A stretch of DNA of 64,000 bases from the NCBI RefSeq assembly GCF_050948215.1, contig NC_135152.1:10264310-10328309 (forward strand). The letters are read 5' to 3'. The translations under genes and the position numbers were made by a program. Source of the stretch: Halictus rubicundus (lineage: Eukaryota; Arthropoda; Insecta; Hymenoptera; Halictidae). Of the stretch, positions 12,612-24,994 are shown piece after piece (position 1 is the first letter of the stretch; the number at the start of each line of letters is the position of its first letter). Under the pieces are notes generated by a model that made no database searches, was not told the DNA's origin, and saw nothing but the letters and a program-made list of their open reading frames with translations.

Positions 12612-15600
12612 TCGATATAATACACCCGGACGCAGGAAGGTAGTGAATTATAAAAAATCAACAGAGCTGTAGAAGAACCGCAGCATGGAGGCTCTAAAGA
12701 AGTAACTATCGATTTCCGTTCCGCGGTGCCGTGCCGGTTGATTCGACGTAAAGTCGGGGGAATCAGTCAGGACTTCCGCTAACTAGAAAAATATTTCCAA
12801 TCGTGAAGAAGTCCCGACGTAAATCTTGATCGCGACACAGCAACGACAAGTCAGCGGCTGCAGCGACGTGCCAGTGTTCGATCGCGGTAAAACCATCGGG
12901 TATAATAAATAGACTTGCGAAGTTTCGTTACAGATTATTGAGGGGGTTGGGCCGGGGATGTTCGGGGCGGGGGGTGGGAAAGTCGCGTATTCCAGTAATA
13001 ATTCAGGAGCAGCGAGGAAAACTGGGAGAAGGGGAGAGGGGGAGACACGGTGTCGGTAGGGGTGAAAGTTATTGGGCCACGATCGGTTAGAAAATCAGAT
13101 ATGCCGGAGAGTTTCGCTTCTGGTAGGAAGTGGCCCGACCGGATGTTTACTTGAAACTCCAACCGCATCCACGGCTGAGCTAAGCGAAGTAACGTGGGCC
13201 CGCAAGCTTCTTAAGTAAAACCATCTCTATCGTTCCCTCTCGTTTCTGCTTCGAATCAAATCAGCTCACTCCGGAGCGCGCCGCATAAATCCCGCGATGC
13301 GACGGCATCCCGGAGATTTGTTTTCTCCCCGTGTTTCACGCCCGGACGCGAATAACGAAGATTAATCCTGATATTCGGGCTCCCCTCGAAAACCGGTAGA
13401 CATCATTGCTTTTTATTGCGTACCGCTCGTTCCGATGCGACGGCGAAATTGAAATTTCGCGGTCTCGCCGCGCGCCGCCCGAACAAGAACCGGCCATTAC
13501 GCTCTGGGACAATCGTGCGAACGGATCGACCGCACGGCCAATTAATTCTTTATGTTATCAACCCCGATCCCCGATCCGTCGGATAGACACGAAATCCTTT
13601 TATTATATTTCGCCCGGTCACCAGGAACCGTGTGCGCGTCGTTTAAAATTTATGAACAAACTTTGTCCGGCAAGGATTTTCATCGTTGAGCTCTTCGTTG
13701 CTTTTCTTTCCCATTCTAGTACGGAATTTTCGCAACACCTCGCGACGGTTTAGAATTGACAGATCGCCAAGGGAACGGCTTAAATGAAAAAATGTAGTGT
13801 TGTGGTTCCTAGGGGGGGGGGGGGTACAAACGATATTTCCTGCGCGAACGCGAAGGATGTTTCGCTCGTTTCTGTGGAGAGGCGGAGTCTCGTTACGCCG
13901 GCATCGATACAAGATATTTGACGAGGTCGAGGACGAGGAAGACTCTCGTCTTGCGAGCCGAGCGTATTCAATTTTACAAGCTACTTGTTATCCGGACAAG
14001 GAAAAAGTTACGGTGCACCAGTGAATCCATTGGTTGGGTTCCAACTCGACAGTTTTTACTGTTTTCGCGAAATCCGAGACTGCCGATTACCTTCGCGTTG
14101 GACCACATCCAACTTCCCATTTTCGCCAGTTTAAGGCCCCCTCCTCCTCCCCCCCTGCTCATCTGCCGCTGTTTTTCTGGCTGCTTCGTGAACTCGCCCG
14201 TCTCCTCGATCTACGAGCGTGGGAGGCTGTTAATAACCGCGTTTGCATCCATCGGCGTTGCAGCTCGCGCGGATCAACGGGGCCACTGGTGTTGTTGCTT
14301 TCGGCGGTTCCACCCTGGACGAGAACTTTCGAAATTTGAATCGTGTTACCCTGAGGACCGCGCCCGACGAAACGAAACAATCGGGAACCGATCTCAAGAA
14401 ATGTTTGCTCCAATTAAGTTGAACGTAGAATCCGCCGGCAGCCCGCCGGTAACGTCGAGCAGAAAATCCAATAATACGTCGGTAAGTAGTAACAATGATC
14501 CTCTTTCTGTTCGGAAACAATTGTTTCGATTTCATTGGGACGGGCATTCAAGCGGGAATTGAATGAAGCGGATCGTTGAACTCAAACAAGGTTGGGAAAC
14601 GCTGAAGAAGGCGGGCCTGAATATTTCATTGTGAGAGCCGAAACTTCCCCAGGATCGTGGAAATTCGTTAATTATCATCGTCCGTGAAACACCACTAATT
14701 ACTTACCCTCATTGTTCCGGTACAAACGGACGCGTTACAAAAACTCCGTCTGACCTACGCCGCTCCGTTTCCGACGACTTTCTGCGGCCGCGGTTTATCG
14801 TGTTGCAAAAATATTTTATCATTGCTGATTCGTTTAAAATGCCTGCTCTTATATAGGGCATCCGAGACCCCGGGTATGATTCATTTCAATCATACATTCG
14901 CTATACGATTGATCCCTCGCCACGAAGATCATCAGTAGATTGCGGATCATTGTGCAAAATAAAAATTGTATGCATCGATTACAAGAACTAGAAACTGAGT
15001 ATGAGAGATGAGAAATAGTATATTGGGTGAGGGTGATCAGATACCTACCTTCATGATTCTGTTAAAAACGAATATATGTTTTAAAAGAAATTATTTAAGT
15101 TTAATATAGCGTATCGTAAATGAATCAAATTGACTCGCTCCGGCAATCCAGTGTTAACCGTCGCGTTCCTATAACTGGGTCTCGAGCGACATGGTCATCG
15201 GCAGTAGGGAGTCCGTGCTCGGAGGATAAAAACAATTTTCTCCACATTTACACGAATGAGTCTCTATACAGCGGAACTTTCGCTTTACCTCTCAGAAATT
15301 CTTTTGCGATTTTTTTTTGTCACGATTTTCGCATATCTTGAATGAAAAGTGTGCCAGGTTCAAATGTTTATCAGTTTATTAACTTGTTCCGAATTATACC
15401 AACTTTCAGTGACGCTTCAGAGTCGTCACGCAGAGTTTCAAGGGTCACATTACATGCCTGGTCATCACCGCAAGCAAATAAATCGCGGCTCAAAAGAGGT
15501 TAATGCGACCGTTCCTCGGAGGGAACGAGTTCAGCTCCCCATAAAAGCATAAACTTCTCTCTCTCTCTCTCTCTCTCTCTCGGCAACGAATTTTCACCTC

Positions 15601-16370
15601 GATCACACCTGTGACAGCTCGCCGGACATACCAAAATGTCGCCGATAAAAATAGGTGGGCGTGTGTTTACGAGCCAAGCAACGTCCTTATTAATTCCCCT
15701 TTGAACGGGTCTCTGTTGATCGGCGCAGGTACGAGATCCCGTATGAATAATGACGTGTCGGGACGTGACACGAATCTCAAAGGACCCCCGGTGAAAAGGG
15801 TGGGAGTGCAGCGGCGGGAGAGGGGGTGGAAGGGCGAAAGAGCACGCGCGGGACGCGGTGTGAAAAATAGAGGATACCGGGCCGATTTAAAATGGCGGGC
15901 AACATTGTTGCGCAACACGGCCGTGACATAAACACGACTGTCGGTGCATCCAGCGTTATAACCCTGGGCCGGGGCACGGCGCGTCGCGTCGCGGCACGGC
16001 CCGGAGAGCGTCGTCGTCGCATGGTAAATTTTTCATTACTCCCTGACACTTCCTACGTGCGAGAAAATGACGGGGGCACTCGCGTATGAAATTGAAATAC
16101 GTCTGCCGATCGAGCGGCCGATCCATTTTCCCGGCCACGCTCGAGGGCCGAGGTGAGCCTCGCGACGCAGACGCCAACACCGACGCCCGCGTAAAAATGA
16201 CATTGGATCACGAGCGTTTCGTGCACTCGGCACCGAACCCCCTGCCTCCCTTTCCTTCTTTCTCTATTTTTCTCTTTCCCACTACTTCGCCCCCCCCCCC
16301 CTCTCATACACTCCAGGCCAAAAAGACAGCACACGTTTAATCTCTCAGTAATAATGAACAATTTTGACCC
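12612..16370. other. Non-coding DNA with homopolymers and a microsatellite
   Basis: Contains a G-run at about 13811-13824, a C-run near 16288-16300 and (CT)n at 15555-15581. The 214-codon frame at 13918-14562 matches nothing and is opposed by frames on the other strand. No exon is supported. Confidence 0.3.
15555..15581. repeat. (CT)n microsatellite
   Basis: Uninterrupted CT dinucleotide run. Confidence 0.9.
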
Positions 16371-16882
16371 TTAAGGGCCCGGGATAGTCACGTGACTTTT
16401 TAATTAATAATTTCCATTCACAGCATTCAGACACAGACTTAAGATCCGTCTTGGTCTTGATCCGACAGGTCTTAAGTCTGTGACTAAACTTGTCACAATT
16501 TTTGCTCTATATTGTCGATATTATGAATTCTGACGCCAGAAACGTGCTTCAAGTTTTTCGCTTTATTTCGCAGAGAATCAAGAGAAAATATGGCTCAATT
16601 TGTAGCTGGAGATATTTTATAGCGCGCGCTGCTCTCGATTTCATCCAGAAAACGGCATAAAAATGCTTGGATTCCACGGCATGCACATCGTCCATTTTTG
16701 GCCTGCTTCTAACGCTTATATTACCAAGTATCTGCATAGCGTGCACTAGATTGAACCTTCGTCTTTCGAATGAGCCCTTTACCAGCGACAAAATATTCTT
16801 ATATAATATTATGTAAAACCATTTTTTGACGGTCACGTAGTCACTCTACCTTATCGCGAATCTACAAAGACCGGGCCCTTAA
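16371..16882. mobile_element. TTAA-bounded element, 512 bp
   Basis: Begins TTAAGGGCCCGG and ends CCGGGCCCTTAA. Subterminal sequence carries GTCACGTGAC (16387-16396) on the left and GGTCACGTAGTCAC on the right. A hairpin near the left end (about 16432-16485) pairs CACAGACTTAAGA with TCTTAAGTCTGTG. The interior has an open frame of about 95 codons on the minus strand with no recognisable product. The layout suits a non-autonomous piggyBac-type element. Confidence 0.65.
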
Positions 16883-17675
16883 CACTGAACCTACCAACAA
16901 CTAAAAGTGATCGGCTTGCGTTACCCTATACAAATGACAAGATTGTGTTTACTTAGATTCTGTGCAATTTTAACCCTTAACTATTAATGCCACCTACAGA
17001 AAAGCGGCACGAACTTTCCGGACAACCCAATACTTACGCCATCAGGTCTAAAAATTTGATATTGTGAAGACAGACTTGAAAGTTTCAGTTTGGTAGTTTC
17101 GTTGTACAAAATGAGAAATTTTAAGAATCCCTAATTTTCTAAATATGACATCTGCACAACGTGGAGTTGCCAGCAATCATCTGTGCCGCACACGTGCTAT
17201 CTTTTCGACTGGGAGTGTACTCTCCCATCGACCGTGATATTTCTTCTGGATCGCGAACCGCCGCCGATCCGACGATATTTCCCGAGACTCCTTCCATCGA
17301 TGCTTCCCCCAGAATTTATCGGGACCGGCGACTCCGAGTGAATGCGGTTTGGGCTGATCGCGTGTGCTCGAGATTAGCTGGCTGAATAGAGCACCCCCTT
17401 GAAAGGGTTTCTTCTTGAAAATTGATATCGGGGCGAGAAATTTGTTTCGCGGCATTCGATCCGACTCGGTACAAACCCCCCGTTCTATTTGTGTTTACGG
17501 GTATTTTTACCGCGATGGAAACGTCGAAACCTGCCCGCTATCCGCTGCTATGATTTATAGAGCACGCTCGCGGTGGGGTAGGTCCTTCTTCACCGTAACC
17601 AGACGTTACAATTGATTCACCCGACTTGGCCCGTCTGACGAGGTCCTACAGTTCGGTTAATTGAAGAGCTCAGGT

Positions 17676-17842
17676 CAACAAACGGTCAGCTCGATTTCGG
17701 CGTGACTGTAGAAGAAGAAATTTTTTCGATAGTTCGCTGCAACAAACGGTCACGTCATGAGACGTTTGCGACTGCTTGTTGCCCCGAACGATTAAAAACT
17801 GTAAGTGGACAGTCATGTCTAAATCAAGCTGACCGTCTGTTG
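17676..17842. repeat. Nested inverted repeat built from CAACAAACGGTCA units
   Basis: The outer arms 17676-17709 and 17809-17842 are inverted copies (CAACAAACGGTCAGCTCGAT against CAACAGACGGTCAGCTTGAT). Inside lies a second pair starting near 17740 and 17782. Four copies of the unit therefore occur in head-to-head order, and GTTGCCCCGAA follows the last two. No target duplication is evident. Confidence 0.55.
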
Positions 17843-18818
17843 CCCCGAATGTTCATAGTCGCTCTGAATATAGCACAATGGAATTCAGAAAGGTTTTCTC
17901 CTCGACGTTCGCCTACTAACATCATTGAAATAAGATAAAAGCTGTTACCTAATTTCAATCTTGAGCTCATCGTATATTTAAGAAATTTAGGAGATGTTTC
18001 CTTAACGTAATTTCATGAAAGATTCCGTATGTGTAAAAAGTAGAATATTCCCAAATACAGATTTCCTTACAATAATTTGCAGAATCCGCGTGCTCTGCTG
18101 ACAGATCACCGAATGTTCGAAATAATCCAGGTCCGTTTCAATCGCGTCTCGGAAAAGTCGAAAACAAAATATAGCAGCGCTCCCATTCCAAATTACGGTG
18201 GCCATTACATGTATCGCATTTCTTCATGCGATACTCCCCCACAAGATTCTTACTTTCCGCGCATTCTACGTGCAAGCTCCGCGAACGATCCGACGAATCC
18301 GAATTCTTTTCGTTTTCAGTCCCAGCCACTTTTTGCTCGGCTGCGAACGTTCTCGGATGAGAGGGCAGCATCCTCGGAGAAGGTCCACTGTCTTCGTTCG
18401 ACGAGTAGAATCGAGGCTCGGGTGCTTACGCGCAGATTTCCAGAAGATAGTTCGTCGTCTTCCCTTTTTCTGGGCTTCCTTCTTTCGCTCAATTTCTTCT
18501 AACGGCCGGGGTCCGCGACGCAGATTACTTCTCCCGGAATCTTCGGGAACGATGATACCGCGGAACGTCTCGCCAAAAACTCGGACCGTCGACGACTATC
18601 GAATCGGATCGGTTCGGGTTGTCGCCTGATTTCTGCACGAACGTTTCAATTAACCCTTTCGATACGGTCGTGTGTCGCTGGTACGCTTCAGTTTTGCTTG
18701 TTCGAACACTTCGACCGTAACAATCGGTGCACAGAAAAATCGGTAATCATAACAGAACGCTATTAACAGAGTCTATGGTTTTAGAGACGAAATCTTAAAC
18801 AAAGTCTAAGAAGAAATA

Positions 18819-20100
18819 TTAGGGGGACCCATACGTAATCAATTATTTCGATATCTAAAACAAACATTGTAATAAATTCAAGTTTTTATTTCTTAATTTA
18901 TTATATAATCTCCATCATTATCAAAGACAGTTTGCCATCTTTCCTGCAAATTTTCAATCCCCCTCTTATAGAAATGCAGGGTTCGTGAAGCAAAATATGA
19001 CTCGAGGTGCCTCCTTACATCTTCTACAGAAGTGAATGTTTTATTTCTTAAATAATGCTCCAGAGATCTGAAAAGATGATAGTCAGAGGGAGCAATATCC
19101 GGTGAGTACGGATATCCGGTGCGGTAAAACTTCCCATTGCAATTCTTTGATTTTTTCCTGAGTGAGTTTCGCTGTACGGGGCCGGGCATTGTCAATTTGC
19201 AGTATTACAACTTTTCTGTGGAATAAAGATGCCCTCTTTTTCAATAGTTCTGAGTACAGCCGTTGTAATTGCTGACAATACAACTCAGCAGTAACTGTTC
19301 TCCAAACTTCAACAACTCAAAGTGAATTATGCCAGGACAGTCCCACCAAATGCACAGTAACACCTTTCTAAGTGACAAGCTAGGTTTAGGGGTTGATATT
19401 GCGGTTTGATTTGCAGAAAGCCATTGCTTGGAACGCTTTATGTTATCATAAAGAATCCATTTTTCATCTCCGGTAACGATTCTGCTAAGAAATGGATCTC
19501 TACGAAAACTGGATAGCAATGAAGTGCAAATTGATCTACGAATATTCTTGTTGGTCTCGGATAATTGATGCGGTACCCATATTCCTTGCCTATACGCCTT
19601 TCCCATTTCGTGTAGGTACCTACCTTTGTATAGTTGACCATGTGGGCCCAAGGGTTCTCGATAATTCTTGTATACTTAATTTTGGATCAACTTCCACTAG
19701 ACATTTTAGGGTGTTATTATCAAATTCAACTGGTCGTCCACTTTGAGGCCTGTCAGAGAGATCACAATCACCAGCAGCAAACCTTCTGAACCAACGCTGA
19801 CACTTGTTGACCTTCTATACATCTCCATAAATATCGCAAATTTCCTTTGTTGTTACCGTTGCATTAAATCCCGTATGAAAATGAAAAAGTATGCAATGAC
19901 GAATATGATCCTCGGAAGGTACGGACGCCACCATTTTATTACAGGGTTGTAAAAAAAAATTATACTTTTTAGAATATTTTGAGCACAGGCTGCTTTACCG
20001 AAAACTGTAAAAGAATACGTGCCTCCTCTTCAACGATCGGTACAGAACTAAAGGCGAAACAAATTCTTTGCAATAATTGATTACTTATGGGTGCCCCTAA
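18819..20100 (-). mobile_element. mariner element, 1,282 bp, defective
   Basis: Inverted termini of about 30 bp: the left end begins TTAGGGGGACCCATACGTAA, and the reverse complement of the right end begins TTAGGGGCACCCATAAGTAA. TA dinucleotides flank both ends (18817-18818 and 20101-20102), the mariner target duplication. Length and gene orientation are those of a full-length mariner. The transposase inside is broken (separate entry). The termini differ at few positions, so the copy is moderately old. Confidence 0.93.
18893..19934 (-). pseudogene. mariner transposase pseudogene (DD34D family)
   Basis: Reading from the ATG at 19934 there is clear similarity to mariner transposases of about 345 aa. 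An N-terminal helix-turn-helix region (MVASVPSEDHIRH..., then CQRWFRRF and DRPQSGRP) is followed by the three catalytic blocks: TGDEKW, IDNARP and the signature SPDIAPSDYHLF. The frame is destroyed by a TAG stop at 19815-19817 (codon 40) and by shifts near 19.63, 19.30 and 19.12 kb, so the blocks lie in different frames. The three catalytic Asp residues are each still present. It cannot make an active enzyme. Confidence 0.9.
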
Positions 20101-20172
20101 TATGAGTTCCTTTCTTTCTAGAAAATTCTCTTGTAACCGATACTGAGGGTGTCGAAGTATCGGAAAGGTTAA

Positions 20173-22738
20173 CCGGCGGCCGCTTTAATTTCGATCGAAG
20201 TTTTTCGCGGCATTGTCGCCGAATGAATGGGGAAACACGGGACTCGGGAACAATGACAGTTCTCTGCTTGCAGTTACGGTGTTTTGCACCTTGCCGGCCC
20301 GGCCCTTTCAGTTTCTATCCCCTGTCCCGCGCGCGCCCACCGCCGCGGCGCTGCTCATTAATTATTCATATTCAATTAAAACTTTTTGCTCGTGTTTCAA
20401 GAGTGCACGGTAAACGTTTCGATTACCTCCATCGTCGACCAAATAAAAGCTGCCCTCTCCCAGGAATCCCTGTTCCTGCGAACGATGGCGAAGGGTGCGC
20501 GAGCCTCGAATGTATTTAAGGCTATTGTGCCCCGGTCGTATTGCAGACCGAGCAAAAAAATGGATATTGCGTAAATACAAGGGGGCGGGTGCGGGGGTGG
20601 TGCGCACGGTTCGATTTCCCTGCACCCTAACCATGTTAATCAGGAGGCAGGGCACCCCGGTTGTTTGAACGATCAATCTTATTTGAACGCTAAAAAACAA
20701 TCCGGTTCGCGCTCGCGGGCCGAAGGTTGCTGGTTGATGGATGATATGTTTGCGCGATGACATTACTTTCCCGGCAGAACGGTATTTATTAATAAAATCG
20801 TTTCGCACGGTGCAACAACGACGTCGCCGCCGGCGGCGATGTAATCGTTTCATTAGCGAATCAATTCCGCGGGACGACAACAAAAACCATTACGTTAATG
20901 TACAGCCGGACACTCAATCGAAAAGATTTAATGCCGCGGCTTTTTTCGCGGTACAATTAATTCCTTGCGATGAATTACGGTCAATTGTTCGCGCCCGAAA
21001 ATTGCGTCGCCGCCGAAACTCTACGTACTTTCCCGTCTAAAGTAATCGAGTGCTTCTCGATTGGGAAGAATTCACTTAACGCCGGACACTGGCGCTTTGT
21101 TATGCGCAGACATTCGGTGCGTTTTATTACGGTGCTATTGAACACATTTGAATTAACTAATGTTAATAACTGTACAATAAAAAACCTGAAACAGGTCACT
21201 GTTACTGGTGGTGGTGAAGTTAGTGTTAAGCTGAAATATTTTCCTGCCATTTTGGCATTTATTTTTCGCGTATTAATTACAAGAAAATGCTGCCGAATCC
21301 ATAGGAACGACTTCCTTTCTTCAATAGGACACATAAGATTGTTAATGCCATTGAATACAAACAGTGAACATTTTCGAGTAATCGTAATCATAAAATTATT
21401 AGTCTTGGAAAATTGTATCGAAGGAGAAAACACATGCATACGGGAAGTTACGAGTCGCACAACTAATTTCGTATTGCAGGAAATTAATTTTGGGCAATAT
21501 GTTGGTCACTTGAAAATTAGAAATATGAACGATAGTTAATTATTTTGTGAGCAGAGTGGCTCCGTTCGCGGGTACCATTTGTTCCACGGACCGTGCACGC
21601 TATAGTCGAAAGTATAACGAATCGCGCGGAGTTTGCGGCGGAATAGTTGTTTGGTTAGAAAGTTTCGGCTATCGTTCGCATCGTTTAAACTCGCGGGATG
21701 ATCCGGAGGGTTGGATCCGTGGATAAATAAATAGCGGGGATAAATCTGATAACTGCGCGCACGAGCAAGTTTGCGTATCTAATTTCACAGAAAAGTGGAT
21801 TGATTCGATTTCGAGAGAACAATGTCTCCGGTCTCGCAGGAACTTTTTAATTAAGGGGTTGCGCGTCTGGCAAGTTATTGACAACATCGCTAGACTTGTT
21901 TATTCTGCATTCAATTAACTTCCAAGTATTGGGGGGGATGTCCCTAAGCCAACCCTTCGTTTCGCCCACCCCTCGCGATGCCCGTTCAGCGCGAATCTTC
22001 CTTCCTCCGGAGTACTGGAACGATATGGCGGAAAATAAAATGGAAACGTGCCTCTTCCCCTTTCGCGATCGTTGTTTTCTCAAACAGCCGTGCCCGTACA
22101 CGTTTAACTAACCGGAAGAGGGAGAGCCAGCGCCGGCACGGGGTATTGGAAATTTCTATGATAGAACATCGTGCTGGGCTGATTCATCCGCGATTTTTCG
22201 TTTCTTGATCGGCGATAAATTAGGGTCTTCGAGCCGGGGAGCGCCCGGGAACTCTGCTATTATATCACGCAAGATCGAGAAATAAGTGGCCCTATCTGTA
22301 CGTGTGCAGGAAACGCTCTAAAATGTGAGAAACACTGTAATAGTTCGCTTAAAATTTCATCTTCCTCGCAGTCTATAATAAATTTTATGTAGCATCAAAG
22401 TTTTAGAGACGGAAACTTCCGTAATAAAGCCGATCGTGCGACATAAGCTATAGTAAATGATCAAGATAACGTTGGCCATCGATTAATAATAGTAGACCGT
22501 ACAACTTTCTTCTGTTATTATTATTTAATGTCAGCTTGGGCGAGCTTGCCTGTAAAAATATTTATTTGCACAAACTTCCACCCGGTTCAGTGACCGATGT
22601 GCGAGGTGGACAGCCAAAAGAAATCTTTTACGGTGGTCTCTGGGAAAAGCAAAAATAAAAACAGGAAAGAATCATCTTGGCCATTGTAAATTTAAACTAC
22701 ACAAAAACTCGTATCTTTTTGTCCCTCGATTAGTAAGC
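20173..22738. other. Non-coding DNA
   Basis: Includes a 16-bp GC palindrome TCGCCGCCGGCGGCGA (20824-20839) and AT-rich homeodomain-like motifs (ATTAATTATTCAT near 20356). Frames of 189 and 159 codons overlap on opposite strands near 21 kb and resemble nothing. Confidence 0.3.
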
Positions 22739-22932
22739 ACGGTAGAACCTCGTTTGTTGCAAACAAGCGACTCCCACCACAAGATATTCAAGGTTCTGAA
22801 GATCGTAGCAGGGATTGCGGTCTATGTAGAAGAAGATCGACGATAGGAATCACTATGATTGGCTACCTCTTTAGCTGCACAACCTCGACGCATTTTCGGT
22901 GCCGTTTCGTGCAACGAGCGAGGTTCTACCGT
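22739..22932. mobile_element. MITE, 194 bp, pogo/Tc1-like termini
   Basis: The left end ACGGTAGAACCTCGTTTGTT and the reversed right end ACGGTAGAACCTCGCTCGTT match at 22 of 24 positions when extended to GCA. The TAGAACCTCG block resembles pogo/Tigger-type termini, which is family knowledge and not proof. No reading frame. Confidence 0.7.
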
Positions 22933-24332
22933 AGTATACGTTGAAACCGAGCGTTACGCGTTCGCGATGATCCTGTGGAACCAAGCATGCTTCGAAAAGT
23001 GATCTTTTCTCGTGCAGAATTACTTCGGGCCAGGGAACAGGGAACAGCTGAAAAGTTGTGCGCGCAAGCCGATACGTTATCCGATCGGATCGGCGTATTT
23101 CGTTCGGTTAAGGCTCGATGCCTGGGATAACAGAAGAAGTCCCATCAACGGCGGATTAAAAAGACGGGTATAAAGTCGCCGATGGCCGGGTATAAAGCGT
23201 CCGGGAGTTTAGAGCGTGTTACGTCCGAATAAAATTTTATTCGCGCGCGCGCGTGCACGCGGGCCGGTCCGTCTCCGCGAAGTTCGAGAGAGCAATCGGT
23301 GGCGCGTACCGATCCCGGGCTAACTCAAGAAAACATTGACCTAAACTCGGCGAAGATTCCTCCCGGGGTTGGCAGCGGGAACTATCTCTGGATGGCCCTC
23401 CTCCGAAACCGCAAGAGGTCGTCGAGCCAAAACGGAAGGAAAATTTAACGTTAGCCGGCGATTCGTATCGATCGTTCCGAGTCAGGGGGAGAGAAGTTCG
23501 CTCGAAAACCGCAGGACCGATAGGGACGTCGGGCGTCGGGACGCTTCTCGGTCGAAGTCCTCGGGCCGGGTTTAAGTCACTCGAACGCGCGACGCCCGGC
23601 CAAATTATAAACTTCCCATCGACTCCGCCGCCGTGCCGCGGGAAGAACGGTGTCCCTTAGCCGAAAGAACATTCGCGCGCTCCGCTTACTCCCTGAGATA
23701 CACCCCTCCGAAACCCGGGGAAAAGTAGCGGGAACTGCGGAAGTTGCTCCTCGGACGTGACAACTATCGTCGACTTGCGAAACTTCCAGCGAATTGACGA
23801 AACCTCTTAAAAGTTCCGGCCGTCCTTCGATTACGGGAATCGCGAACCGTCCCTTTATCCTCCTTATTTATTAATGTTCCGATCCTGAACGCCGCGGCAG
23901 CCTCGCGCAAGATACCTGCGATGCGGTAAACCTGCTGAAGATTGTTTTACGACCGGGATTATCCCCGATTACGAGTCACCGTGCTGTTCTTACCGACAGC
24001 GACGCGATAAACGGCTTACCACGGTAACGACAGTACTCGGTATCCTTGGAATCAATTATTTGTCGTTTCATTGATTCTCGCTCGACATTCTTCGACTGGC
24101 ACATTACCTTCCTGAAATATCAACGGAATTTGTTTGTAAACGCGCGGTAGCGACGCTGCCATAACCTGTCGGAAGTCATTTTCCTTTTGGGTGGAAGCTC
24201 TTCGAAAAATTCCGTTGTTCGTTATACACTGTTGCTCTTGTTAGAACAAAGGATGTTTAGATTACATTTAAGTGCAAAAATGACTACAAGTGAAAGAACT
24301 TCATATTTCAGCATTATAAGAAAAAATAAATT
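22933..24332. other. CpG-rich non-coding DNA
   Basis: Very CpG-dense from 23.0 to 24.1 kb, with an alternating CG run near 23241-23251. No gene seen. It could be a regulatory block or simply the local base composition. Confidence 0.3.
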
Positions 24333-24411
24333 GAGCGTATATATACGCTCCGGCGACAGTGACCAGGAAAATTGAGAGTATATATACGCTAATGATGCAA
24401 ATGGGTTAAAT
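24333..24411. repeat. Palindromes of the GCGTATATATACGC kind beside a TTAA terminus
   Basis: A perfect 18-bp palindrome GAGCGTATATATACGCTC (24333-24350) is followed by a second imperfect one (24374-24390), then AATGATGCAAATGGGTTAA. The reverse of that terminus, TTAACCCATTTGCATCAT, also occurs at 5793-5810. This looks like the right end of a TTAA-bounded MITE whose left end I cannot place. Confidence 0.45.
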
Positions 24412-24510
24412 AGCCTGCAATCATGAAATTAGTCTGCGAAAATCAAATTTTTCCATTTTACTACAATTAACAGAGATGTTCCACATTGCCAGAGTTATTT
24501 TACCTTTGTG

Positions 24511-24741
24511 TACAGGGTGTTTATAAAGTCATAGTACAAGCGACCGGGTGGTAATTCTACATGTAAAAACAAGTTGAAAAAGGGAACAAAATCTATTTGT
24601 TCGACGCTTCGTTTTCGAGACAACTTCAAGGTAGTACTTGCAGGAAGTAGAGCCGGTCGGTCATGAGCGGACGCATCGGCCGATTGCTTCTGCATGTAGA
24701 ATCTCTGCTATTTGTACCATGATTTCAGAAACACCCTGAAT
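24511..24741. mobile_element. ACAGGGTGT-type MITE, copy 1
   Basis: Left end TACAGGGTGTTTATAA, right end AAACACCCTGAAT, so the termini are inverted over about 11 bp. Internal blocks GACGCTTCGTTTTCGAGA and GGTCGGTCATGAGCGGACGC recur in the 29.5-kb copy. Repeats of this kind are common in hymenopteran genomes. Confidence 0.65.
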
Positions 24742-24994
24742 ATCGCATGTTTGTTAACTATTTTAATACCATTTTGTTTGCATGGAGTATTCCATTAGAA
24801 CGACGTCGCCAATATTTAAAGAGAATTACATTGTAAATTGACCTGTTCATATTTTAATTGAACACCAATTACCTCTGAAACGTTAAAAAATACTGCGACC
24901 CGTAATGCAATCCGAAATCATTTTACTGTACATAATTATTGCATTTCTGGTGGGATCTGGTAGGAAGTAAACTTGAAATACTTCCGGACCGTTA

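Larger units (their letters stand above)
18650..20172. mobile_element. Probable TTAA-bounded element interrupted by the mariner
   Basis: The left end at 18650 begins TTAACCCTTTCGATACGG. The reverse complement of the sequence ending at 20172 begins TTAACCTTTCCGATACTT. These resemble diverged inverted termini with TTAA targets, as in piggyBac-type elements. Removing the mariner and one TA leaves about 239 bp, a normal MITE size. The mariner would then be the younger insertion. Terminal similarity is short, so this is tentative. Confidence 0.45.

Noticed and set aside
13918..14562. 214-codon open frame with a proline run
   Set aside because: No family resemblance, overlapping frames on the other strand and no splice or start context. 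GC-rich DNA with few stop triplets explains it.
16549..16836. 95-codon minus-strand frame inside the TTAA element
   Set aside because: No transposase motifs; the element is too short to be autonomous.
20970..21539. 189-codon frame on plus and 159-codon frame on minus, overlapping
   Set aside because: Long frames on both strands of the same DNA with no recognisable motif indicate chance openness.
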